From Maniola hyperantus (lineage: Eukaryota > Arthropoda > Insecta > Lepidoptera > Nymphalidae): 64,000 nucleotides of DNA. The position numbers were made by a program, and so were the translations under genes. This document shows positions 35,478-47,203 of this stretch, piece by piece. How positions within the stretch are numbered: position 1 is the first letter of the stretch; each line of letters starts with the position of its first letter. The notes beneath the pieces were generated by a model. It was not told where the DNA came from and searched no databases. It saw nothing but the letters and a program-made list of their open reading frames with translations. The stretch lies in the NCBI RefSeq assembly GCF_902806685.2, contig NC_048542.1:2960533-3024532 (forward strand), in the 5' to 3' direction.

Positions 35478-37579
35478 CTATACATATATATTTACCATTT
35501 TATCCATTCTATCCAAAATAACATCTGAAAATTTCATTCTATCTGTGTTGCCATTATCATTACATAACAAAGGTTCGCAAGACGCGTATACTTTTAAACC
35601 TAAATCCGTACAAACGCATATATTGCAGCCCATTGAAAATTCTTCACCCGGATAGCACAACTCCAAATTTCTGGTTGCATCGTCGTGGACTTCGTTTGCT
35701 AAGACACTGTCTGTGAGTTTAAAAGTACTCCATCTAGGCAAGCTACAAGTGTTATTAGTGCATACTCTTTCCGCCTTATTGCCATTTGGTGGACACACGC
35801 AAACATCACACTCTTCGCTGAACAAATTACCAGAAATACACGCTTCGGACCTCAAAAAACTCTTCTCGCAATGATTTTTTGTACATAGAGCAACATTTTT
35901 GAGACCATCGCGCGGACAGAAGCAAATGTTACAGTCGACTTCATAATAAGCGAGAGGTTCACAGACGAATTTTTCATTTGTTACTTCCACGTTGTCGAAG
36001 CATTCATTTTTAGTGCAGGAGTGTTCTTTTAGAATCCCACTGTTTGGGCATATACAGAAGTTGCATTTATCTTTAGATATACAGCCAGGCGTACAAACTC
36101 CACTCGGATCTTCTATTGGATCAGAATGTGGAAGATTCTTATGTGATTCCATTACTATTCTTTTCGCTTCACAGTCATCATACGTACACCATTTTGGATC
36201 TATCTTCCCCTCTTTGGAACAGTAACATGTATTGCAGTCAAAATCAACTAATGTACTCGGTTCACAGCTTGTAGTTGCATCAAACTTTAATAATTTATTA
36301 CTTTCCAAATTAAATTTTAAGTCTTCAATAACATTCGTACAAAATTTGAAGTTAGAATTACCGTTATCTGAGCATAAGCAGTATTTACCACTGTCGATAT
36401 AGAGAGTGCTCGGTTCACAGGCTTGATTCAGTTCAACTGTTTTAATTTTACTTTTATCAATTAAAGTTGTATCGACTTTGCTATCATTTAATACTTTTTC
36501 AAGAATATTTAATTTACTTTGATATGTACAAACTCTAGTACAATATGTTTCATTTGTAAGTCCATCGTTTAGACAAAAGCATTCCATACAAATGGGCACG
36601 AGTTCCCCGGGACTGCAAATCTCTATTTCAGTGTAAAATTTAAAATCGGATACCTTGGAGCAATCAAGTTCTAGACAAGAACGTTCGTTTACAGTGCCCT
36701 CTGAACTACAGTCACAATAAATACATTTAGGTTTTGTAAAAGTTCGAGGATTGCAATGATTTGTGGAACTCCTTAGTGAATGTAAATACCTTTGCTTCGT
36801 GTTCACATTACAACCGGACTTAAAGCATAGTTTTTCATCAGGTATACTATTGTCTGGGCATCGACATATATCACAATCTCGTCTGTATAACGACCCTGGA
36901 ATGCATCTACGATGGTGCTTGGTTTGAGATTGACATTTCTCCAAGCATTTATCAAGAACGAAGTAACCATATTCAGAACAGAGACATTGGATGCAAGGGA
37001 AGAGGTACGTAACGTTAGGGATACATTGGTTTCTTTTCGTTATAGTCATCATATCACTCGTCTTATCTAAAGAACAGGATGCGTCAACAGCACACTGGGC
37101 GTCAGAAGCTTGTCCCGACGCTGGGCAAAAGCAGAGGCTACAGTTTACGTAATAAGACCCAAATGGTGTGCACCTTGGACCATATGCTGCGAGACCGTCA
37201 TAGCCAATCCCAGGATTAGTAACCCGATTAGAGCAAAAGGCGCTGGTACATTTAAGTTGACCGTTGTCTTGGCAAATGCATTGGTTGCAGCCTTGCCAAA
37301 TAACTTGGCCAGGCAGACAGGGCTGCCGCCGAGCAATAGTTTTGCAATTAGCTTCATTCAATCTGCCATAGGGATCGCATAAGCAGAGTTGATCATTCAG
37401 TGCAAAGTAATTGTTTGGCACGCACGCACCTACGAGAATATTACGAAAAAATAGTGATAATAATAATGAAAAATGCATAAATTCGCTCAGTATAAATAAA
37501 AACAAAAGGACTTACGCATCGAATGAATTTCATATGGCTGACGTATTAACAAAACTAAGAATGTTACACCAAGGAACAT
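35478..37579 (-). CDS. P3: 13-domain secreted pacifastin-type inhibitor (2 exons, 671 aa)
   Basis: Exon 37516-37579 encodes a signal peptide (MFLGVTFLVLLI...) and ends in phase 1. An 86-bp intron follows, and exon 37429-35478 runs to TAG. The long exon packs about 13 cysteine modules of some 45-50 residues. The first is atypical (QLCLCD, lacking the CNxC pair). Typical ones are QGCNQCICQDNGQLKCTSAFC and VDCNICFC. Many modules have two or more extra residues between the fourth and fifth cysteines (for example PASGQASDAQC), so their reactive loops differ from the classical ones. Multi-headed secreted inhibitor is the family-based expectation. A signal-like ATG at 37478 is in fact intron sequence. 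AATAAA signals follow at 35451-35456 and 35431-35436. Confidence 0.87.
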
Positions 37580-37984
37580 ATTTTTTTATGTGTAACAAAA
37601 AATATTCAAATAATATAAATCTTTAAGCAATAATAATGTTAATCTTAAAACTAATTTCACGCTCAACAGGCAGCTAGATTAATAAAATTCATTGTTAAGA
37701 AAGGCGTTTTTAATTTCTTTACCCTTTTCTGATTCATAAAGTTTATTGCAAATCGTATTATAACCATAGGTATTTGATTTAGCCTTTAATGTTCTTATCG
37801 ATCTTAACACGGGTAGCAAAAGATTTGCAAAAACAAAATTAAGAAACAAAATGTAGCTACCTAAGAATATACCTATTTGTTAGTAAGAACTTAGGTAGGT
37901 ATACTTATAAATAGAAGAATTAAATATTAAGCAGCATAGTTAATGATGCAATGGAATGATTAAGGAAAATATTACAATAAAACT

Positions 37985-38480
37985 TAAAGCTAGCCTTATC
38001 TAATTACTATATAAGTCATGACCGCGTGGAATGGTGCCAAGAATACTGGCTGCATTTCCGCGCTGGACAGCCAGGCTGATCCGTTGCGCAAAAAATGAGC
38101 CAGCCCTTCTGTCACCAGATGAGGCTATTAATCGCGGTGAAATGTCTCGTAATTTTTTTTTGCACTAAGACTCCATGGCCCCAGGGTTTCCACGGCAAAC
38201 GGTACAAAAATGTAACTCTCTATAAGAGAGGCATACTTGCGCCGCTTGCCGTTTTCAGCTGTTTCTGCTGCGGCTCCCGGTCTTGATGCTGTCTTCCTGA
38301 TATGACACGGGGCCAATGTGTCAACGCAAGTTGCGTCCCACATTAGCGCCCGTCCCCGTTCCCAGGGAACCAGCGTCAATCCTACAAGTCTCTTGCCATC
38401 ATCCCGACTAATCCCTGCCGGCTCAATGAGCGCAGGAATATTTGTGGTGGCAAGAGCTCTTTTAATCGTATCGTTAAGAG
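37985..38480 (-). mobile_element. Retroelement C-terminal fragment (ETLGPW type)
   Basis: It is a longer copy of the element at 19730, lying between P3 and the 3' end of P2b. Confidence 0.6.
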
Positions 38481-38765
38481 AGCCATGCCTAAATGGTTAA
38501 GTATGTCAATAACCATACCTAAGTCGTCCTAAATCAGATCGTAGTAGTACTTCATAGATGAGCATTACCCGGATTTAGAATGACTTTCTCTTGTTTTCTT
38601 TTGCTACATATCAAAACTTTTAAAGAATCGCAGGTAGACTTTGTACGAGAATCATGAATTTATCTTCTACTTCGCGACGAGAATAAAGATAACTTTACTT
38701 TACAATTAAAACGACGGGTAAATTACCAGATTCAGTAAATAAAAATTAAAATGAATCTTTGCAAA

Positions 38766-38771
38766 TTTATT
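38766..38771 (-). terminator. Poly(A) signal of P2b
   Basis: AATAAA on the - strand lies 83 bases after the TGA at 38854. Confidence 0.55.
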
Positions 38772-38853
38772 AATCTACTACCATGATAACTATTATAAGA
38801 ATCTTGAAAATGCTTCTTATTTTTCATATTAGGTATGTACTTCGAAGACCATG

Positions 38854-41800
38854 TCACTCTAAATAAGTTTGCTTCTCTTGCAAGTCCTTGGTCTGTGAAT
38901 AGGTGAGGCAGATCTTCTGAGTACACCTCAAACTGCCGTCAGACTGGCAGTAGCAATCGTTGCAATGTAACCTGTACACAAGAATAACAATATATTAAAT
39001 AGGTATATGACGACCTCCCTGGCGATGTGGTCTTATATTGAGTGCGAAGTTCCTGGCAAACCTCCGATAAGGTGTATGATGGATATTCAATAAAATTGGC
39101 CTTATCCCTTCCAAGTTAGCCCGCTTCCATCTTAGACTGCATCAGTCCAGTAGTTTGAGCTGTACGTCGATAGATCTGTCAGTCAGTCAGTTTTTCCTGT
39201 AATATATTTTAGACTTACTTCCCTTAAAATACTTACTTGTAAGCGACATTTGGTATACACTTCTCCTTTGTGATATCAAGCGACAGTTTCACCTTCACAC
39301 CGACCGCCGACGACAGCAGTTGCTTCCCAGTCAAGTTCTTACCACAGTTGGGTATTGATTTACACTGGTTCTTAAGATTCACGCACTTGCAGTCGCTACA
39401 CAATAACCTGAAGTCCTTTTTACACGGACGCCCTGGAAGGGCGAAAGGTTATTTATTTTTGCGAATAAGGCAGTAGTCCGACCGCCGACGATGAACGAGA
39501 AACGAGTAGAACTAGAAACTATAAATAAGTTGGCGATCAGCGGGAAGTGAGTGTGTAGTTTCGATAGTTTTGTCGCCAGGCTATAAGCGAGTGTGCAAGT
39601 TCGCGGTCGCTCAGACCTGTGCAAATCTGCGCGCGCGTTACACGTGTTCAAGCGAGAGAGCATCGCTGAACGAATATCGCTGAGCGAGTTTATTTTTGAA
39701 AGCTCGTCCCTCAGCGACAAAACTAGTAAGGCGAGTCGTCGCCAGCAGTGTGAACAGTCAGAGCAACTTTTGATATATGCATTTCTTTCGTTTAGACAGA
39801 ATGTACATTTATTGTGCGTTTCTTGAGAGAGAAAATCGCCGATAGTCGTTTTCTCGCCGGCGCGGGTTGGACCACTTCCTTAGTGACGCGCACTGGACAA
39901 CACCGCTTACAAGACCCCCTCATCCCAAGTTGATCGTTGAGGTCGTCCATTCACGGGTTCCTGATAACTATTGGACATAAGCAGCGCAAGAAGATCTTTG
40001 CAATATATATATCCTATGTTCACCAGTGCACGTCTATCAGTTGAGACGACGAGGGCGTCGAAACTTCACGATAGTTCACTATCTCACGAAATAATGCACA
40101 AACAAACAGCAATGTGACTTCAGCAACGAGAGTCGGCCGACTCAGGCGCATTGCAATCAGGCGCTAATGACGTCAACAGATTAATATTTAACGTTAACAT
40201 ATTAATTATTCAAAATTTCTCCAAGGGCACTTGGGTTTCCACTCGCTCAAAACCCGAAGAGACTGCGACCAAATTGGTACAATTCGCAAGATTCTTAGGG
40301 GTGTGATTGACTGCTCTGAACTACACAACAAGCTCTGCTGCGTTTATGCACCCTCTAACTACAGCTATCTCCGCCACCGCTCCAAATTTTTCGTAAGTCC
40401 GTTTAGTCGCACGGTAGCGCGTTCCAGGTCACCCATACCGCGCACTTTGGCTGCGCTCAACGCACTGCTGAAGGAGTCCCCTCGCTGTGACATATTTGCT
40501 GACAAATGGGCTGACCTTATGGGTCAGATCTTGCACTTTTGTGAAAATTTATAATTTTGCTTTTTAAAATTTATAATTTTAAGTTGTTAATTTTTGTAAG
40601 TATGTTTATGTTAGTTTGTACTCGTATTTTAATTAGTGTAATTGGCTTTATGGCCGTTCTAATTAAATAATAAATAAATAATAAATAATAATAATAATAA
40701 ATAACAGAGTCAGCACTGATAAACCTCTACTTAAAATATTTACGGCACGTCCGAAACTTTTGCTTCAAACACATCGATAATTTTCTGACCAGAATACCTA
40801 AATTCAATCGTCGTCAAAATCTCCAGATTCTAAACCACTTCTAAACCTATCGAATTAGGCGCGTTGATAATATCAGTCAATAAGTAGGTATATTTGTTTT
40901 TTTTTAAATCCCGGAAAATCAATGAGTTTCCACGGGATTTTTAAAAACCTAAGTCCACGCGGACGAAGTCGCGAGTATCATCTAGTAAACAATACTTTTG
41001 AAACATTTAACATAGCTATAAATACCTGTAAGCTCCTTCGAAAGTACATCAGCATAAGTAGGAACGCTGACACAGTACTTCGCCGAACAGTATAGATCTT
41101 GTTTATGAGAGCAGAAGCAGATATTGCAGACCACATAGTAAGTCCTGCCGGGGTCACACTTGGCTCCCATGTGGGGTAGCTCTGGTAGCTCGAGGACTGA
41201 TCGCGTCACCATTTCGGAGATTTCTTTATCATTGAATAGGCCTGAAAATACAAATTTTTTAAAGTAAAACTTCTTTGGCGTGACTTGAGGGTAACAGTTT
41301 TTTCGGGCGGAATGGAATTAATAATAAAAAAACTGCCAAGTGCGAGTCCGGCTCGCGCATCAAGGGTTCCGTAGTACAGTCGTATTTTTTCGACATTTTG
41401 CACGATAAATCAGAAACGATAGTCATAAAAATAACTAAAAAACTGTTTTAGAATCCATACGTAAATCACTTTCATATGATACCCCACTTGATATAGTTAT
41501 CTTACTATGATAAATTGAAAATACTAATTATTAGTTAATGACCACAATTTTTATTTTTTTTGTGTGATGTAACCACAAATTCACGGTTTTCAGATGTGTC
41601 CCCTAATGTCTGCTATAAGACTTACCTACCTGCCAAATTTTACGATTCTAGGTCAATGGGAAGTACCCTGTGGGTTTCTTGACAGACAGACAGACAGACG
41701 GACAGACAGACAGACAGACAACAAAGTGATCCTATAAGGGTTCCGTTTTTCCTTTTGAGGTACGGAACCCTAAAAACAGTTTATTTTAAATAGGTTAGGT

Positions 41801-42762
41801 AACACTTAGGACAGACCAAGTGAGGGCTGCGATGGATGCCCCTTTTGACACACAATCCACGACGACCAAGAAGTATCAAGAGCGTAACGAGATAGAAGAA
41901 GAGGTTTTAACAGTACCTAACACAAAGAGGTTGGAGCCTTTATTTAGGAGTACGAGAACAGCTCCTGCGTCAGAAGGCTCCGCTCTTCTATAACAAATTA
42001 CAATATCAGCTTTAACACCATTAATGCGAACATCACCTTCACGCAAAAGAAAAATGAATGACGCTCTTCAAAGGAAGGTAGCATATTAAATGGCAATGAG
42101 CAAAAGGGCAGGTTACGCCTATCAGAGGACCGATGAAAGTTGCGGTCGAAAAGTTCTTTAGTGAATACCGCAGTCCGCGTCTCAACTATCAGAAAGCAGA
42201 GTGTCGGGCACCCCTTGACTAGTGATATGATGTAAATGAAGATGCCTAAATGCGAAAGGCTAAACACAAAAAGTAGACGTGAACCAAGAGTGGACGTTAA
42301 ATGGTTAATGATAGTGAATGATAAAAATCAGATCTAATACAAGTGTCTTACTGGGAAACCCACTGCTACAAGTGCGTGTACATTTGGCCACCTTCTTCTC
42401 ATTGCAAAAGCATTTCTTACATCCATTTCTATATGTCATACCAGGTTCGCATTTTCCTTTCGGTAATTGAGGGTAGCTTTTGTTTGGAAGCTTTTTCTGC
42501 TCACTGCCATGTAATCCTTTTCGAAGAATATCTTTTCTAACTACTTCTATCTTTTTCTTTTCGTTATTATGTTCATCTTTCTTCGCTTGTATTATTTCTT
42601 TAAACACGGCGTTCTCGAAACAAGCCATTTTTGTGCAGAGAAGCGAATTTTTCGGCCCACATTGGCATGTGTTACATGACATTTTATACACCTTTCCTTG
42701 AATACAACTTTGACCATCTTCTATTTCTGGTAATTCATCATGATCAATTTGATAATTGGTTG
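38854..42762 (-). CDS. P2b: pacifastin-type inhibitor exons, probably an alternative 3' part of P2
   Basis: Four - strand exons join in phase: 42352-42762, 41026-41241, 39237-39432 and 38854-38971 (TGA). They encode five pacifastin-type domains: SCNTCQC...CTKMAC; NGCKKCFC...CTRTC; VCNICFC...CSAKYC; LCSDCKC...CKSIPNC; and a last one split by an intron, HCNDCYC...CTQKIC. The 41-kb exon adds a spacer of about 30 residues. The 42.35-kb exon begins in phase 1 and no signal-peptide ATG lies between it and P2a. Joining it to the P2 exons at 44964-45027 and 44386-44502 is in frame and totals 373 residues. I infer it is an alternative 3' end of P2. A separate gene with an unseen first exon remains possible. 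Confidence 0.75.
40200..40690 (+). mobile_element. LINE 3' end in P2b intron
   Basis: A frame of 107 codons with RKILRGVIDCSELHNKLCC and a run to CENL stop resembles a non-LTR ORF2 end. It is followed by an AATAAATAAATAAT tail. Confidence 0.6.
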
Positions 42763-43075
42763 CTGTAAGCAAAAGTTATAATTCTATATATATATAATCT
42801 CTATAATTCTATAATCTTCGTTTTTCACTTATAATAAAAATAAAATAAATAAAATTAAATTAAAATGTTTATTTTATGTAGGACTAGTGCCTCTTATGCT
42901 ATGTCTGACTTAACCACCGGTTTAGAATGCCGACGTAATAAATATTTTCTAACTCTCTTAAATATATTATTCTAAAATATGGAGTAGGTAATTTCTCTAA
43001 GTTTACGCAAAATAACTCTTTAATTTTTGGGGATATTGCAGAATTTCTGCATAAAAACTGAATAAAGTCAAAACA

Positions 43076-43081
43076 TTTATT
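43076..43081 (-). terminator. Poly(A) signal of P2a
   Basis: AATAAA on the - strand lies about 70 bases after the TGA at 43151, so P2a has a complete 3' end of its own. Confidence 0.55.
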
Positions 43082-43150
43082 GAACGCTAATATAATTTGC
43101 AGTCTTATAGATAATTTGACGAGAAAATACAATTATTATGTTTTAGGGGT

Positions 43151-45027
43151 TCAGTAAAAGGCTATCAGTGCTTCTTCGTCAAAAATAAAATCCTCCAAAC
43201 AGACCATTGTAGTACAGGATAGCGTTCTTTTATTACTACAAATACAGGTGTTGCATTTAATCCTATACTTTCGACCAGGCTCGCAGTCTTGGATCTCGTT
43301 GTTAGCTTGTGGTAAATTATAGAAATCAACAGTTTCATCACCGATTCTTAACGCTGTTTGCTTAGTATCACAAATTTTATTTGTGCAAATCAACTGTCTA
43401 TTTTTATCACAAACGCATCTATTACAGTCTACTCGATATTCTTTTTGAGGAAAACAGGTATCTTTTTCCATACTTTTTCGAATATGACTAACATTGGTTA
43501 TTATTGCAATATCATTTCTCTCTAACTCCTGCAGCATTTTGTCGCCTACTTTAACACAGAGTCTATCAATATAAAAATTTACTTCACTACAAAGGCATAT
43601 CTCGTCGTCAGTTCTGAGGAAGTCTCCAAATTTGCAAATATCAGATTTGTAGCCTTTTACAGTACAATTTCTATTTGTGCATGATGATGGTTGGATGACG
43701 CCGGACTTTTCACATTGGCAAATGTTACAGTCTATTAAGAACAAAGAGTTAGGCGTACAAGTGATGGTGTTGTTAGATCTTGAATTCCGCTTGACAGCAG
43801 TTTTCTCTGATCGGAGATATTGGAATGCCTCCCTGCAGTTAAGCGACATCCACTTTCCCTCATAATTGCAGGTGCAATACAGCTCTTCGAATCTATATGT
43901 GACGTGACGTTGACATTCATCCTTGCTGGATTTCCTGGGGTTTACTGGAAACAAGACAATAATTTATAGAAACTTCACTGCAGACCCTGGGGCCATGGAC
44001 TCTTAGTGGAAAAAAAATTTTACGAGACATTTCACCGCGATTAATATCCTCATCTGGTAACAGACGAGCTGGCTCATTTTTGCGCATAGGATCAGCCTGG
44101 CTGTCCAGCTTAGGAATGCAGCCAGTATTCTTGGCACCATTCCACGCGGGCATGATTTGTACAGTAATTAGATAAGGCTGGCTTTTAGTTTTATTGGAAT
44201 ATTTTCAAACTTCACTTCATACTTTCTTTCTTTACTCAAGCTTCTAACCAATTTATTTGGATGTTTGGGTACCAAAAAAGAGTCAAAATTTAATAGAAAT
44301 ACTTAGGTCTGTTCGCTATCCAGTTTTACATAAAAAATTTAGTCCTCCTATTTAGTTATTTCTTCGATTTGTCGAGTCGGCTTACCTACAGTCTTCGGGC
44401 ACGGCGTGGCATCGCAAACGAAAACACCATCAGCGTTGCAGATGCACTTGTGACATGGTCCCTTGACTACTTGGGTTGGCACGCAAAACTCCCGCGGTTT
44501 CACTGGTCAGGATTAGGGGCAGAGAAAATTGGAAACTATTTTATTAAGGTCTTGAATTGTTTTTAGTACCTACTTAAGTGAGATTCAATTGCGATTTGAC
44601 GATGATACAAAGTATAGCAAGCTCGTCAGACATAATGACCTCCTTAGCTTTCATCAAGAAACGCGACAAGTAAATTGTGCTGTAGTTACTGGCACAACCG
44701 TTAGTAAATATTATTCTGTGGCAAAACTAAAAACCACTAAGTACCTAATCAAGAAACAACAAAATACTATTTTTGAAAATCTACCGTTTGGAGCTGACAT
44801 TTTTAAAAATCGCTAGGTTATTTGACTTGTAGATTTTATTAAATTCAATTGAGTTTACAAAGATGAGATATGAAAAAGAAAGATACGATTGAAGAAAGAA
44901 ATTTCGATTGAACAAAGATTTCGCTCACAAATCAAATAATAAAAACTATAATATTAAACTCACTTAATAGAGATTTTACAATGCACAGTGAAAGAAAAAC
45001 AAAAAATCCAATAAATTTCACCTTCAT
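43151..45027 (-). CDS. P2a: secreted pacifastin-type inhibitor (3 exons, 324 aa)
   Basis: Exon 44964-45027 starts with ATG and codes a signal peptide (MKVKFIGFFVFLSLCIVKS). Exon 44386-44502 codes a diverged domain (CVPTQVVKGPCHKCIC...). Exon 43151-43944 ends with TGA and holds five cysteine modules: an atypical first one (ELYCTC), then IDCNICQC...CTNRNC, an EICLC module, VDCNRCVC...CTNKIC and IKCNTCICSN...CTTMVC. All junctions are phase 1. An initiator-like TCAGT lies on the - strand about 30 bases before the ATG. The product should be a secreted multi-headed serine protease inhibitor. The short 60-70-base signal-peptide exon matches those of P3 and P4, which points to common descent. Confidence 0.87.
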
Positions 45028-45579
45028 ATTTAAGACATCTAATTATTTAGAAATGACTGATTAATCAAAAAACTAAAGCAATTTCAATAATGGCGTTGAT
45101 ATAGCTCATTACACTTCCACATAAAAATTAACGGCCGTAATTTTAAAGTCACCTACATTTCGTAATTGCGATTTAGAGTTTAGAAAGGGAAATAGGTATA
45201 ACTGACTTATTTTTAATTTCGGCTTATTCGAATTTTACGAATTGCAATATTTCAGAGAATTAATGTGTTCAAGAACAACTATTCCTCCCTCAGAAACATG
45301 TCGTAAAGATACGCTTCGTAGTAGATATTCCTCGGTCACGTACCTATACTACGCAACAGGTCAAGATGGCAATAGGGGAGGGAACGCCACGCACACGCGC
45401 ACAGCCCCCACGCTAACCCGGTGCGGGCGAGCGCAGATGACCCTAAAATGCCGATATACTTAATTCGATCCTTTTAGATCTTTTGTAGGTACGCGTTGCT
45501 CGACGTAATATTGCAATAACTAACATCATACTGTGGTAATGAGGTGATCCTAAAAAAACACAAAGTAAATTCAAAAAAA

Positions 45580-45585
45580 TTTATT
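45580..45585 (-). terminator. Candidate distal poly(A) signal of P1
   Basis: AATAAA on the - strand. If used, the P1 3' untranslated region would be about 1.5 kb (47066 down to about 45560), an AT-rich stretch with few repeats apart from a LINE stub near 46.8-46.96 kb. Confidence 0.35.
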
Positions 45586-47066
45586 CGCTTCGTGATTAAA
45601 TTCACACAAATGTATTTTCTAAATACATTAGTAGGTACTTAAAAGTACAAAAAAACTACATTACAACAGAAATATTTCACTAACTACTATGAAAATAATT
45701 ACTAACACTATTACAATACTAAATACATGATGTAAAATTCAACAAAATACAACAGGAATCTTACAAGCAGGTATTTACCTACTTTTGTAAACATCTGTAT
45801 TCGTTAAGCTTGGGTCACTGGTTATTATTGGAGATATCTGTTGGAACGAACTGCAAGAGTGGGGTTATGGGGGTACGGGTTGAGTCCATAATATCAGATT
45901 TTTGTGTGACAGTTATAAAAATATTGCTCCAGAAATCGAGTCATAAATCGTGATAAAACTAAACGCCAAAAACTACTGGCATTTCGACATAAATACCTGA
46001 TACATAGGTGGTGTTGATAACACCAATCTAAAGCTGTTGAATTTTGCTGACTTCATAACTGCAAATGATAAATTATGAATGAAAACTATCGATGACGATA
46101 AAAATAATACAGACACACGATTTACAAAAAGCAAATCACTCTTACATACTAACGCTTAATTAATTACAACACTTGACGAAAATGAACCTAAAATATTATT
46201 AAATCATTATTCAACGTACGTAGACGTTTTAGTACCTTTTTTAAGGACCTAATTTTAATGTAACACAGATGTAATGTTCCTATTATTATCTTAACAAATA
46301 AAATACATTTTTAAGCAAACATACAAATGATGTCCATATTAAGTGTTTAATTAAATACTTTAAAAACGATGATCATTCCATAGTCCATAGATCACTCAAA
46401 TATCGACGGTTAAGAATCTTCACTGAGCCTTTTTACAAAATACTTCAAGCTCTAGCAGTTGATGTGACCAAATTTTTAAATTACACGATACTCTACAAAC
46501 TGTCTAAAATCTTACAACTTCTAGCTTTAAAATGATTGCTAGGGTATTGTTAAAAACAATGCTAGTTAGGAAAAATGTAGAAACGTAAGATTTAATGAAA
46601 GGAGCTTTTAGGAGGAGGATTTAAATAAACTAGGAAATCAAAATTTATTTATATCATGCTAGAAACAACAACATACTTCTTTTTAGTTATTGTGCACAAA
46701 AACATACTAATTGTGTTCAGACACTAAGCAATAACTACCTTAGCATCGCTGTTACCATTTTTTTTTACAAAAAAGTAGTTTTAGAGAGCCAATTTATGAA
46801 ATAAAAAACACAGTGTCAGTCCAGCCCGCTGGACCGATCATCTAAAAATAATAGTGGAGAGCGAGTGGATGAGGAAAGTGAATAACCGTGTTTGGTGGGG
46901 CACTCGCGAAAAGGCATAATATGTTCAGCAGTGGATACACACAGGCATAAGAATTGTCTGAAATTGTTGCTTAACTATTGTATTACGCATGGAAGTAATA
47001 AAGGCTAAAAATAACGCTGCAGTGTTTGGAGTACCGTGTGAATGTTTATGTGATAACGGTCAACAG

Positions 47067-47203
47067 TTATATCGTCGGCGTGATGTCTTGGTCGCAGAGG
47101 CGTATCGTACAGAACACACTTTTGCCGTCAGCTGAGCAAGTGCAGTCGTTGCAGCCTCGTTTGAACTGCTCGCCTGGATTACAGCGGAAGCTTAGATCTG
47201 AGT
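47067..47203 (-). CDS. P1 last coding exon: pacifastin domain, P1-site Ile
   Basis: The exon starts in phase 1 after a TTTTTCCAG acceptor and ends with TAA. It reads RCNPGEQFKRGCNDCTC then CTIRLC, a complete six-cysteine domain. It fixes the 3' end of P1. Confidence 0.85.

Noticed and set aside
37430..37515. ATG at 37478 with a hydrophobic lead (MHFSLLLSLFF) for P3
   Set aside because: A separate exon at 37516-37579 has ATG, signal peptide, donor and the right phase; the 86 bp between is a normal intron with a strong acceptor.
42899..43132. Signal-peptide exon for P2b in the gap after P2a
   Set aside because: The frame has no ATG start and no phase-1 donor leading to 42762.
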